The position numbers and the translations under genes were made by a program. A stretch of 64,000 nt of DNA from contig NZ_JANJZD010000001.1 of assembly GCF_024623325.1 (NCBI RefSeq), forward strand, positions 186,001 through 250,000. Reading direction: 5' to 3'. The notes under the pieces were generated by a model that was given only the letters and a program-made list of their open reading frames with translations, searched no databases and had not been told where the DNA came from. Origin of the DNA: Acetatifactor muris (lineage in GTDB: Bacteria > Bacillota > Clostridia > Lachnospirales > Lachnospiraceae). The number at the start of each line of letters is the position of its first letter. Positions within the stretch are counted from its first letter, which is position 1. Shown here in pieces: positions 17,328 through 25,977 of the stretch.

Positions 17328-18277
17328 ACCTCCATATCGTGATTTTTTGTTTTTGCCGCCGCCTTTTTCGGGGCGGTCTTTGCCTTGTCTGCTTTAAGCT
17401 GCGCCCGGATAGAGGGGCGGGGCTTCCTTATCTCCCTGTCCCGGTTCTCCCCCTTGTCAATCAGCGCATACGTCCCATGTCTGCCCTCGATTTTGGAAAA
17501 GGAAAGGGTCTTGTAGGGCAGCATGGAGAAAAGGCGGTCAGTGTCCTTTGTGGCTGCAAGCCGCATGAACGCCGGGGAAAGCTCTGCCATGAAATGGGTC
17601 TTGTTCGGGCTGTTCGGCTCGTAATGCCGCTTCATTTCCCGCACAATGCGCCGCGCTTCCGTTTCAATCAGCCCGTCCCGCAAAGCGGCAATATGCGCCT
17701 TGAAATCCCCCGGCGAAAGCTGCTCCCGGCTGCGCCGTTCTTCCTGTAAGAGCGATTGCAGCGCGTCCGGGTCGTTGGGTACGGCTTCAAAGCGTTCAAA
17801 TTTCCCAAGCTGCGGGTCTGGGGTTCCGTCAAAATATCTCCCGGCTTCCTGTACCCTTTCCCCATGCTCATAAATCAGCTTCACCGTATCGGCGGGCAGC
17901 TCCTTTTCCTTGACGCGCTCATAATGTTTAGAGTAGTCCAGTTCGTACAGATTGCCCTTGATTTTCCCGCGCTCCTTTCCCGTCAGCTCGATTGCATAGG
18001 CAAGAACGCGGTCGCTTGTCTGCTCCATGTAGAAACGCCATGTGTTGTGGGGCGCGGTGTCTTTGAGGAAAACGTCGCGCTCCCGGAAACAGTGCGTCCC
18101 GGACGGGCGGCAGAACCACAAAAGTGTTTTGTCCTCCCTGTGGGGGCTTGCCGCCGCCTTTGCGATAATCTCTTTGTCAATGTCTAAGTCGCTCTGGTAA
18201 AAGCCTGTGTTCTGCTTCATAATCGCTTCAAGGGAAGCAAACAAATCCATGTTTTCAAATTTGCTCTGTTCCGGCAT
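17324..18277 (-). CDS. Conserved ICE protein of unknown function
   Basis: A 317-residue protein without a motif I can name. The central part is charged and mixed (LLWFCRPSGTHCFRERDVFL, then YAIELTGKERGKIKGN). The end has the KPRPSIRAQLKADKAK tail, which also ends the ArdA-ArdC fusion upstream (KPSIRAQLRADKEK). The shared tail suggests a common interaction or targeting signal. It is three bases after that gene and coupled to TTRAP. Cytosolic by composition. Confidence 0.7.
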   Translation of the reverse strand: MPEQSKFENMDLFASLEAIMKQNTGFYQSDLDIDKEIIAKAAASPHREDKTLLWFCRPSGTHCFRERDVFLKDTAPHNTWRFYMEQTSDRVLAYAIELTGKERGKIKGNLYELDYSKHYERVKEKELPADTVKLIYEHGERVQEAGRYFDGTPDPQLGKFERFEAVPNDPDALQSLLQEERRSREQLSPGDFKAHIAALRDGLIETEARRIVREMKRHYEPNSPNKTHFMAELSPAFMRLAATKDTDRLFSMLPYKTLSFSKIEGRHGTYALIDKGENRDREIRKPRPSIRAQLKADKAKTAPKKAAAKTKNHDMEV

Positions 18278-18280
18278 GGG

Positions 18281-21200
18281 TCAGCTCCTTTCCAAGTCCT
18301 GTGACTTCTGCTTTGCGTTTTTCTTCTGTGCCTTTTCCTTGTCGGCTCTAAGCTGCGCCCGGATAGAGGGTTTCTTTTCCGGCTTCGCTCCCTTGCCGCG
18401 CTCCTTGTCGGCTTTGACAGCGTTAGCCAGGTCAACAAGGGAAATCTGCTCGCCCGCCTTTACCTTTGCTTCCAGTTCGTCAACGGTGGGGGTGTTGTTG
18501 ATGATACCGTCAATCATGTTCCCGTTCTGCTCTGTGGTCTGCTCGGCGGTTTTCAAGGGATTGTCCCGCTGCGCCTGTTCTGCGGCAACGGCAAACGCCC
18601 GCGTCCCATTCCCCATAATCAGATACTTTCCGTCGTCCGACTGGTGGTGAAAGCCATATCCGGCGGCTTCTATCTGCTCCCGGCTCATGGCGGTCACATG
18701 GAAAGTCCCCCTCGGTGTCTTGACAGTTTCGCCCGTTTCCAAGTCGTCCGGGGTAAGCTGCTTTTGCTCCTGTAAAAACTCCGGCACTTCCCGAAAACCT
18801 ACACTGTCAACGAAATGCGCCGCGTCCTGTCCGTCCTGATGAAGCACTACCACGTCGGAAACGGAAAGGCTGTGTCCCTTAAAATCTTTGGGGTGGTCGA
18901 TATTGAAACAGGTGTAAATATCTTCAAGGGAAGTTTCCGGCGCAAGGGGCGCGGAATAGACAAGCTCATAGTTCGCCCTGTCAACCACATTTCCCGCCGC
19001 CTGCAGGCGGTCGTATGGCTCAAAGCGGAAATCCCTTGTTTCGTCCCCGCCCTTTATCTGGTAAATGGAAAAGGTGTCTTTGTCCTGTCCGGCGGTCTGC
19101 GCCGTTTCCTGTGCCTTTGCGTAAAGCTGCTTCACGTCGCCCTCGGTCAGCTCGCCGCTTTTGAGCTGCCCCATAAGCTCGCGGCATTTCTCCGGCGTTC
19201 CCGTATAAAGCACGTCGCCCATTTTCGCCCGCCCGTTCTCCTGTGTCACATAGGCTTGCAAGAGGTAGCTGTTTTCCCGGCTGTCGCTGTAAGGGTTCCG
19301 GCGCACTCTGTAAATCGTTTCCGGGGTAAAGGCTTCTTTCGGGGCTGCGCCCGCTTTTTCCTGTGCGCCGGATTTTCCCGGTGCGGCTGCTTCCGGATCC
19401 GGCTTCTCCGGCGCGGCTTCCTGTCCCTCTCTGGTGGGCTGCTCCTGTCCGGCGGTCTGCTCCTTGTCCTGTGCCTTTTGCAGCTCCGCTAAGTTCTCGT
19501 CTATGGAATTGATAATCTCGGCGGCTGCGCTGCGTATCGTTTCAAGGGAGCTTTTCAGCTCGGACAGCTCCCGCCCGCTGCTCCACCCGGCGACATAGCC
19601 GAAAGAGTAGTCCGACGTGTCAAGCCCGTAATGTTGGCAGACAGTATAGGCGACGCTTTCCGCTTCGACTTCGCGGGTGCGGCGGTCAACGTGGGGCTGC
19701 TGCTCGTCCTTTGGCGCGTTGAGGTCAATGTCGTGCAGCTTCGCATGGGCGATTTCGTGAATAGCGGTCTTTAAGGTCTGTAATTCGCTCATGCCCTCGT
19801 TGATAGCAATGCGCTTGTCCTCCAAGTGGTAGTAGCCATGAGAGCCGCCCTCGATATTCTCAAAGGCGATAGGAACGGGGGAAGTCTTTTCAAGGGCTGC
19901 GAAAAAATCCTTGTAGCGGTCAACGTCGCCTGTCAGCTCGTCAACCGCAATGTCCGGCAGCTCCTTTCCCTCGGTCTGGGAAACGTCAAAGACGGATACC
20001 ACCTTGTAGGCGGGTATGGTGACTTCCTTTTCCTCGGTGACGGGCTTCCCGTCCTTGCCGATAACGGGCTTCTGCGTGTGCGGGTCGATTTTCTGCATTT
20101 CCTGTTTGATTTTATAGGGTGACGGAGCAATGATTTTAATTCCCTTTTGCCCTTTCATCACGTTTCGTTCAAAGTTGTTCTTCCAAGCGGAAAAGCCCGC
20201 CACAAGGGAAGCGTCCGGCTTCTGCATGGCGATAAGGACGGTGTTTCGGAAGCTGTAATTATGGAATTTTGACATGACTTTCAGATATTCCCGGTAACGC
20301 TCGCTGTCAAAGAGTTCCGCAATACCCTGTTCCAGACGGTCGGTAATCTCTTTGAGCTTTTCGGCGGGCTTCTCGCTCGTCAGCACGATAGGGATAACCG
20401 GGCGCGGCTCCTGTGGCTGCTCTGCGGTCTGCGCCGTTCTCTGCCCCGGCGCGGCTGCGTCCATTTCTACCTTTGACGGGTCGGGTCTTTCCGGCTGCGG
20501 GGGCTGCGGCGTTACCCGGTATTCCTCCGGCACGTCGCGCCCGTCGTACCATTCTGTAAAGGTGTTGCGGTTGTTGTAGATATAGCCCTTTTCGGTAAAC
20601 ATACCGTCGTCGTTAATGGAAGCGTCCCGCCCGTATTCCTCATACATGAAATACTTTTTCGCTTCTTCGGGAAGTTCCGGTTCTTCCAGTTCATCAACCA
20701 GATAACGCCCGTATTCTTCTTCATTGTGGACGGACGGATAAATCCAGTAGCAGTCAAGGTTCTGTGCAAGGTTGATAATGTCCTGTAAGCTGTCGGCATG
20801 GTCGCCGTATTCAATGGCTGCAATGAATTTCTCCCGGTCGTCGTCAAACTGCATTTCCAAGAGCTTCCCTAAATAGTTCAGCTCGTCGGGGTGGGAATAC
20901 TCGCTTAAATGCTCCGTCAAGCCGGGGATAGTGGATTGAAATTCTGTGAAATGCCATTCCTCATAGTGCTTGAAGTCAATCCCGATACGGTCAAAGACTT
21001 CTTTCAGATGTTCGGCAGTCGTGGGGAATGTCACCCATTCGCCCGCGGGTCTGCCCTCGGTGTACTTCCCAAGATTGGAAAGATAGCCGCTTAAAATCGG
21101 TTCTGCCATTTGTTCGCTCCTTTCTTTTTCAATCATGCGGTGCATAAGCTCAAAATCCTCAATGCTCATGCTCCCGTCAAATACATAGGGGTTAAAATCC

Positions 21201-21607
21201 TCCCCGTCCCGGTAGGGCTTTTCGGAAAAGGGAAGCCCCGCTTCATGGGCGGCTGCCCTCGCTTCCTCGATAACCTCCGGGGGAAGCCTGTCGTCATGCG
21301 CCCCGATAAAACCGTCAATGTCGTTCATGCTGTTTTCGTAGTGGTAACGCACTCCGGCGGTCAGCTCGTCAAGGCTCATGTCCTCGCCTAAATGCCCGCA
21401 ATAGTAGCCGTTTAAGATAACGGCGGCGGGGTCAATGCTTTTTATTTCCTCTAACCGGCTCCTGTCCTCCGGGTAGAGCGTATCGTCCATATCAAGATGA
21501 AAATATTCCGCGTTCCATGAACGCCCCTGTTTCCAGAACGCCACCCATGCGATACCGTCCCTAAGCTCGTCTTGATAGTCCTTTACGGTGTCCCGTAAAC
21601 TTGCCAT
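18281..21607 (-). CDS. ArdA-ArdC(LtrC)-YodL-DUF4316 fusion, antirestriction/ssDNA-handling protein
   Basis: A 1108-residue multidomain protein. Residues 1-110 are an acidic N-terminal domain. About 165-365 is ArdA-like, acidic, from LSGYLSNLGKYTEGRPAGEW. About 410-500 is an ArdC/LtrC N-terminal domain (YLKVMSKFHNYSFRNTVLI). About 570-700 is a zincin-like part with HEIAH (617-621) and a downstream Glu-rich helix. About 850-960 is YodL-like (DTFSIYQIKGG...FVDSVGFREVP). The tail is DUF4316-like. ArdA mimics DNA to block type I restriction; ArdC-type proteins bind ssDNA. Having both in one chain suggests protection of incoming ICE DNA. GC-rich as the rest of the ICE. Confidence 0.8.
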   Translation of the reverse strand: MASLRDTVKDYQDELRDGIAWVAFWKQGRSWNAEYFHLDMDDTLYPEDRSRLEEIKSIDPAAVILNGYYCGHLGEDMSLDELTAGVRYHYENSMNDIDGFIGAHDDRLPPEVIEEARAAAHEAGLPFSEKPYRDGEDFNPYVFDGSMSIEDFELMHRMIEKERSEQMAEPILSGYLSNLGKYTEGRPAGEWVTFPTTAEHLKEVFDRIGIDFKHYEEWHFTEFQSTIPGLTEHLSEYSHPDELNYLGKLLEMQFDDDREKFIAAIEYGDHADSLQDIINLAQNLDCYWIYPSVHNEEEYGRYLVDELEEPELPEEAKKYFMYEEYGRDASINDDGMFTEKGYIYNNRNTFTEWYDGRDVPEEYRVTPQPPQPERPDPSKVEMDAAAPGQRTAQTAEQPQEPRPVIPIVLTSEKPAEKLKEITDRLEQGIAELFDSERYREYLKVMSKFHNYSFRNTVLIAMQKPDASLVAGFSAWKNNFERNVMKGQKGIKIIAPSPYKIKQEMQKIDPHTQKPVIGKDGKPVTEEKEVTIPAYKVVSVFDVSQTEGKELPDIAVDELTGDVDRYKDFFAALEKTSPVPIAFENIEGGSHGYYHLEDKRIAINEGMSELQTLKTAIHEIAHAKLHDIDLNAPKDEQQPHVDRRTREVEAESVAYTVCQHYGLDTSDYSFGYVAGWSSGRELSELKSSLETIRSAAAEIINSIDENLAELQKAQDKEQTAGQEQPTREGQEAAPEKPDPEAAAPGKSGAQEKAGAAPKEAFTPETIYRVRRNPYSDSRENSYLLQAYVTQENGRAKMGDVLYTGTPEKCRELMGQLKSGELTEGDVKQLYAKAQETAQTAGQDKDTFSIYQIKGGDETRDFRFEPYDRLQAAGNVVDRANYELVYSAPLAPETSLEDIYTCFNIDHPKDFKGHSLSVSDVVVLHQDGQDAAHFVDSVGFREVPEFLQEQKQLTPDDLETGETVKTPRGTFHVTAMSREQIEAAGYGFHHQSDDGKYLIMGNGTRAFAVAAEQAQRDNPLKTAEQTTEQNGNMIDGIINNTPTVDELEAKVKAGEQISLVDLANAVKADKERGKGAKPEKKPSIRAQLRADKEKAQKKNAKQKSQDLERS

Positions 21608-21737
21608 AGTGAAAAACCTCCTTTCTCTGCGGCAGCGTCATAAGCTGCATTTTTTGGCTGCATGGTCTACTACGGGTACGCCCGCATTTCTGCCAAATAT
21701 TTTTGAAAATTTTTAGAGGGTGAAGCCCTCCGCAAAA

Positions 21738-21838
21738 GAGGGTTTGGGAAACTTCCCAACAAGCAAAATCCCCGTCCGGCGCGTCAGCGTCGCAACGGGG
21801 ATTTACGGAAGTGGGTACCCGCTTCCTATGCTTGCTAT
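21738..21838 (-). other. oriT-like module, copy 2 (inverted)
   Basis: Reverse-complement relative of 14498-14597. TAGCAAGCATAGGAAGCGGG and TTGCTTGTTGGGAAGT are conserved, while the centre is replaced by a different stem (ATCCCCGT/ACGGGGAT). It lies between TopB and the ArdA-ArdC gene. It may be a second nicking or relaxosome site, or a duplicated control region. Confidence 0.6.
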
Positions 21839-21846
21839 TCAAGTTT

Positions 21847-23931
21847 TTAGTTCTTCTGCACTTCGATACGGTAGTTGACGTATTTCCCGCCAGTGTCAGC
21901 CAGAACGATAGTTCCGTCGTAGGTCTTGCCTGTTTTCGGGGAGTAGAGCTTCTTCACATTCGCCTTGCCGGATTTAAGGAGCGCGGCGGCAATCTTCGCG
22001 GAAAAAGCGGTCTTGCGTTCCTCGAAAAAGCGGTCATTCTTCCACATGACAAAGGCACATTCTTTGTTGCTGCAATAATAGTTTTTCTTCCCCTCATGGA
22101 CGGGGGAACCGCAACGGGGGCATTTGCCGACAGAGGGCTTTTCCTCCCGGAACAAATCCTTTTTCCCGTCCAGTGCTGCGGCGTGTGTCTGCACAAGCTC
22201 CCGCGCCATAGCTTCAATGCCGGACAGAAATTCGCCGGGGTCTGCGGCTCCCTTTGCTATCTGCGTCAGATTGTTTTCCCATTCTGCGGTAAGCTGTGGG
22301 GAAGTGAGTATATCCGGCAGAATACAGATAAGGCTGTTCCCGTTTTTGGTAGGGATAAGCTGCTTCCCCTTGCGCTCCGCAAAGCCGCCCTTTACCAGTT
22401 TTTCAATGACGGCGGCGCGGGTGGCGGGAGTGCCAAGCCCCCGGCGTTCCGCGTCCGGGTCGGTGTCCCCGTTCCCGGCGCGTTCCATAGCCGACAAAAG
22501 GCTTGCTTCGCTGTGGGGCTTCGGCGGCGTTGTGGTATGCTCCGTTACTTTTGCGGCGGGGTTAGGAAAGCCCTGTCCCTCGGAAAGCTTCGGCAGCGTC
22601 ACGTCTGCATTTTCCCCGTCCTCCGCTTCGGGCTTATCTTTCAGCGTCGCCCGGTATCTGCGTTGAAGCTCTTTCCAACCCTCCGCAAGTACGGTCTTTC
22701 CCCTTGCGGTGAAGTCTGTCCCGGCGCATGAGAAAACCGCCGTAACCGCTTCATAAATATGCGGCTCGGCGGTGGCAAAAAGCAGACGCGCCCCCGCAAG
22801 GGTAAGGATATTCTTCTCGCTTTCCGGCAGCGCGTCCGGGTCAGCCTTTGCAAGCTCCATAGTGGGAATGATTGCGTGGTGGTCTGATACTTTTTTACTG
22901 TCTAATACCTTTACAACCTCCGGCGTGAAGTCCGCGCCCGCCATAAAGGGGAGTTTTTCGCAAAGCAGCGCGATAATGCCCGCTGCGGTGCCGCCCATGT
23001 CGTCAGTAAGAAAGCTGCTGTCCGTCCTCGGATAAGTAAGGAGCCGCTTTTCATAAAGGGATTGTGCAAGGTCAAGGGTCTGCTTCGCGGTGTAGCCGAA
23101 AATGCGGTTCGCTTCCCGCTGCAAAGAGGTAAGGTCAAAGAGCTTCGGCGGGGCTGCGGTTTTCTTCTCTCTGGTGAGGGAAACGCATACCGCCGTTTCC
23201 GCTTCGCAAGCCCCTTTCAGCGCGTCGGCTTCTGCCTTGTCGGAAATCCTCCCGCTTGCCGCTTCCGCGCCGGATAAATCAAGGCGCACATGATAATATT
23301 TTTCTTTCTGGAAATGGGAGATAGCCGCGTCCCGGTCGGTGAGCATTTTTAAGGTCGGGGTCTGGACGCGCCCCACGTTCAAGGTCTTTCCATACAGGCA
23401 GGAGAAAAGCCGGGTGGCGTTAATGCCGATAAGCCAGTCAGCCTTTGCGCGGCAGAGGGCAGACGCAAAGAGCGCGTCGTATTCCTGCCCGTCTTTGAGG
23501 GAAGCAAAGCCCGCCTTGATTGCCCCGTCCTCCATTGAGGAAATCCACAAGCGGCGCATGGGCTTCTTGCAGCCCGCCGCTTCGTAGACAAAGCGGAAAA
23601 TCAATTCTCCCTCGCGCCCCGCGTCACACGCATTTACCACTTCGGAAACGTCGGCGCGGTGCATAAGCTCTTTTAGGGTTTTGAATTGCTTCCCCTTGTC
23701 CGGGTCAACGGCGTACTGCCATTCCTCCGGCAGAATGGGTAAGCTCTCAAAACTCCATTTTTTATATTGCTCCCCGTAGGCGGCAGCTTCCGCAAGCTGT
23801 ACCAAATGCCCGACGCACCATGAAATGAGGCAGCCGCCGCCCTCGATATATCCGTCTTTCTTTTCCTTAACGCCAAGCGCGGCGGCGATAGTCTGCGCCA
23901 CGCTCGGCTTTTCTGCAATAATCAGTTTCAT
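21847..23931 (-). CDS. topB: DNA topoisomerase III
   Basis: A 694-residue type IA topoisomerase. The Toprim glutamate is in IIAEKPS, the acidic motif DAGREGE is at 103-109, the active tyrosine is Y300 in LLTYPRTDS, and a C-terminal zinc ribbon reads CPRCGSP...YYCSNKEC. It is close in length to cellular TopB but is an ICE copy, as in CTn2/Tn1549-like elements, and probably unlinks DNA during transfer. Ribosome site AAAGGAG. It is transcribed with the mobilization genes downstream. Confidence 0.94.
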   Translation of the reverse strand: MKLIIAEKPSVAQTIAAALGVKEKKDGYIEGGGCLISWCVGHLVQLAEAAAYGEQYKKWSFESLPILPEEWQYAVDPDKGKQFKTLKELMHRADVSEVVNACDAGREGELIFRFVYEAAGCKKPMRRLWISSMEDGAIKAGFASLKDGQEYDALFASALCRAKADWLIGINATRLFSCLYGKTLNVGRVQTPTLKMLTDRDAAISHFQKEKYYHVRLDLSGAEAASGRISDKAEADALKGACEAETAVCVSLTREKKTAAPPKLFDLTSLQREANRIFGYTAKQTLDLAQSLYEKRLLTYPRTDSSFLTDDMGGTAAGIIALLCEKLPFMAGADFTPEVVKVLDSKKVSDHHAIIPTMELAKADPDALPESEKNILTLAGARLLFATAEPHIYEAVTAVFSCAGTDFTARGKTVLAEGWKELQRRYRATLKDKPEAEDGENADVTLPKLSEGQGFPNPAAKVTEHTTTPPKPHSEASLLSAMERAGNGDTDPDAERRGLGTPATRAAVIEKLVKGGFAERKGKQLIPTKNGNSLICILPDILTSPQLTAEWENNLTQIAKGAADPGEFLSGIEAMARELVQTHAAALDGKKDLFREEKPSVGKCPRCGSPVHEGKKNYYCSNKECAFVMWKNDRFFEERKTAFSAKIAAALLKSGKANVKKLYSPKTGKTYDGTIVLADTGGKYVNYRIEVQKN

Positions 23932-24009
23932 TTTCTGTTCTCCTTTCGGTTGTTTTAGGTTTGAAATTGGTTTATACTTTAAGCATTACTATAAGAAACA
24001 GGTGACAAT

Positions 24010-24762
24010 ATGAAATCAATACATACTTTCGATGTTTTTGCTCCTACTGATGAACAGGAAGAAGCAATGAATAAAAAACGTGGCGGGCATTACAGGCGCG
24101 GTAAAAACAAAGAAATGGATTACTTTATTGAGTGTGCTACTTCGCTATTTCCCAACAACCATTATTCAAGGTTCACACCTATATATGATACGACAAAAGA
24201 GTTTTATCAACTGATTACTTCTTCCGATACAACAGAAAGAGCTATACTAAATTGGATAGCTTCTAATCGTGCATGGAATTATTTGTTTGGCTTATTACGG
24301 CATTATTACAGAACAGGACACCATGACGATAATTATATCTTTCCAGAGTTCAAAATCGGGTCGGCTTATGTGGCTGATTATCTGCTCATAGGTAATAGTT
24401 CAGACGGTTATCAATTTGTCTTTGTGGAATTAGAAGCTCCCAACGGGCGGATAACAAAAGAAAAAGGTACTCGTTTCGGGGAAGTAATCAATAAAGGGAT
24501 TGAACAGGTTAGGGATTGGCAAATGTATATTGCTGCAAATTGGAATGTAATTGTAGCAGAATTGGAAAAGCACTCATTCTCCAATACAAAGTTACCCAGA
24601 CAATTATACAAATATTGCCCTTATCAAATCTACTATGCTGTGATAGCCGGACTCCGTAAAGATTTTGAGAATATTCGTGATAGAAAGCTCCAACTGCAAA
24701 ATGAAAATAACATAACACTTTTGCATTACGAAAATCTCATAGATGTTGCAAACGAAAATTAA
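24010..24762 (+). CDS. Shedu-like nuclease domain protein (DUF4263-like), putative defence cargo
   Basis: A 250-residue protein of lone orientation in the ICE backbone and clearly AT-rich against its neighbours. The core FPEFKIGSAYVADYLLI followed by FVFVELEAPNGRI has the PD-(D/E)xK pattern E...D...ExE of Shedu/DUF4263 proteins. GIEQVRDWQMYI follows as in that family. Shedu (SduA) is a single-protein antiphage nuclease. The long N-terminal domains of many SduA proteins are absent here. Family call is by motif reading. Confidence 0.6.
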   Translation: MKSIHTFDVFAPTDEQEEAMNKKRGGHYRRGKNKEMDYFIECATSLFPNNHYSRFTPIYDTTKEFYQLITSSDTTERAILNWIASNRAWNYLFGLLRHYYRTGHHDDNYIFPEFKIGSAYVADYLLIGNSSDGYQFVFVELEAPNGRITKEKGTRFGEVINKGIEQVRDWQMYIAANWNVIVAELEKHSFSNTKLPRQLYKYCPYQIYYAVIAGLRKDFENIRDRKLQLQNENNITLLHYENLIDVANEN

Positions 24763-24772
24763 AAGTCCATTT

Positions 24773-24961
24773 TCAGCGTTCCGGCTCACTTGCCTTTTTC
24801 TCCTGTACCTGTTTCAGACAGTAGCCCACACAAGGGAGCTGCCCTTTGTACGGACAGGAAGCGCAAGCCGGGGAATGGGGAACGGGCGGCGCATTGTCAC
24901 GCCGCCCGCCCGGTCTTTGTATCATCATCTTTTCAAAGGGATTGTCGGTAAACAGGGTCAT
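24773..24961 (-). CDS. Small cysteine-containing ICE protein
   Basis: A 62-residue frame whose ATG overlaps the DUF4366 stop by four bases, supporting real translation. Contains CASCPYKGQLPCVGYC, four cysteines that could bind a metal. Convergent with the Shedu-like gene, 10 bp apart. No family recognised with confidence. Confidence 0.55.
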   Translation of the reverse strand: MTLFTDNPFEKMMIQRPGGRRDNAPPVPHSPACASCPYKGQLPCVGYCLKQVQEKKASEPER

Positions 24962-25668
24962 GCTTCCTCGTCCTCCTGTTCTTCATCAGAAAGCCCGTCC
25001 CCCTCGTCCGGCTCGTCCTCGTCGTAGTCGTCAAAATCGAAATCTTCAAGGTCGGTGCCGCCCTTGACGTTTTGCTTCGGCTTCATAAACTTAAAATAAT
25101 AGAACGCGCCCCCGCCGCCAAGAAGTGCCACGACAAGGAAAAGCACAAGCCCGCCCGCATTGCCTTTCTCTTTGGGCAGCTCCGGCGGTTCCTCGGTTTC
25201 CGGCTCTGCTTCCTTGCCGCTGCAAGCGGTCATGTTGTCCTTGCAGACGGGGCAGCTCACATTTACCTTTCCGGCTTCGCATTTTTCGGTGCAACTGCAA
25301 ACGGCGGGCGGGGCTGCTTCGGTGCTTCCGTCCTCCATAAGTGCTAAGAGGTCGGCTTCGTCCACTTGATTAAGGAAATGTACGGTGTTCTCGCCCTCGT
25401 CGTCCCGGTCAATGAGGATATAAAAGTAATTGCCGTTTTTGGTCGTTACGGTGATAAGCTGCTTGTTGCCGCCGAAATCGTCTACAAGGGTCGCGTTCCC
25501 GTCCGGGGTAAGGGGTTCTTCCTTTTGGGGTTCCTCGTAGACAACGCCGCTGTCGTTGGTGTCGTCCTCTCCCTCCGGGGTCTGTGCAAAAGCGGTGACG
25601 GAAAAGCCGCCCGAAAGCATAAGGGCGGCGCAAAGTGCGGTCAGTGTTCTAAGGATTTTCTTATTCAT
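24958..25668 (-). CDS. DUF4366 membrane protein of the conjugation operon
   Basis: A 236-residue exported membrane protein. It has a signal peptide (MNKKILRTLTALCAALMLSG, cleavage after AFA), an external domain with a cysteine cluster (CSCTEKCEAG...CPVCKDNMTAC), one membrane span (GLVLFLVVALLGGGGAFYYF) and a very acidic cytoplasmic tail. The chosen ATG removes a 61-residue frame extension with no signal peptide. It is conserved in Firmicute ICEs next to DUF4315 and the CHAP hydrolase, suggesting a wall-spanning accessory of the mating channel. Confidence 0.85.
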   Translation of the reverse strand: MNKKILRTLTALCAALMLSGGFSVTAFAQTPEGEDDTNDSGVVYEEPQKEEPLTPDGNATLVDDFGGNKQLITVTTKNGNYFYILIDRDDEGENTVHFLNQVDEADLLALMEDGSTEAAPPAVCSCTEKCEAGKVNVSCPVCKDNMTACSGKEAEPETEEPPELPKEKGNAGGLVLFLVVALLGGGGAFYYFKFMKPKQNVKGGTDLEDFDFDDYDEDEPDEGDGLSDEEQEDEEA

Positions 25669-25939
25669 TCTCGGTGTCCTCCATTTCTTCGGTGTCGTGG
25701 TCTGCGGGTTCTGCGGGGTAGCCCGGCGCGGCTTCCATGCCCGGAATACCGCCCCCGGAAAGCATAGCGGAAAGCTCATGCGGGGAAAGGCGCATGGAGC
25801 GCACAAGCTGTACGATTTGCAGGTTTTCCGCTTCGGTTTTCTGCGCTTCAAGCCCCCTTAATTTATTCTGGTACTCGGTGATTTTCTCGCGGGTCTTTGC
25901 AATCTCCTTGTCGATACGTTCAATTTTGTTCATAGCCAT
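25661..25939 (-). CDS. DUF4315 family protein
   Basis: A 92-residue protein with an N-terminal coiled coil (MNKIERIDKEIAKTREKI and on) and an acidic tail, the DUF4315 pattern. It overlaps the DUF4366 start by eight bases and has AAAGGAG upstream. Conserved beside the CHAP hydrolase in ICEs. Function unknown. Confidence 0.82.
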   Translation of the reverse strand: MAMNKIERIDKEIAKTREKITEYQNKLRGLEAQKTEAENLQIVQLVRSMRLSPHELSAMLSGGGIPGMEAAPGYPAEPADHDTEEMEDTENE

Positions 25940-25977
25940 CAATAAATTTCTCCTTTCAGATTTTCATTTTTTTGTTG

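Noticed and set aside
21811-22731. A 306-codon + strand frame over topB
   Set aside because: TopB has its active tyrosine, Toprim motif and zinc ribbon on the minus strand; the + frame has no recognisable domain.
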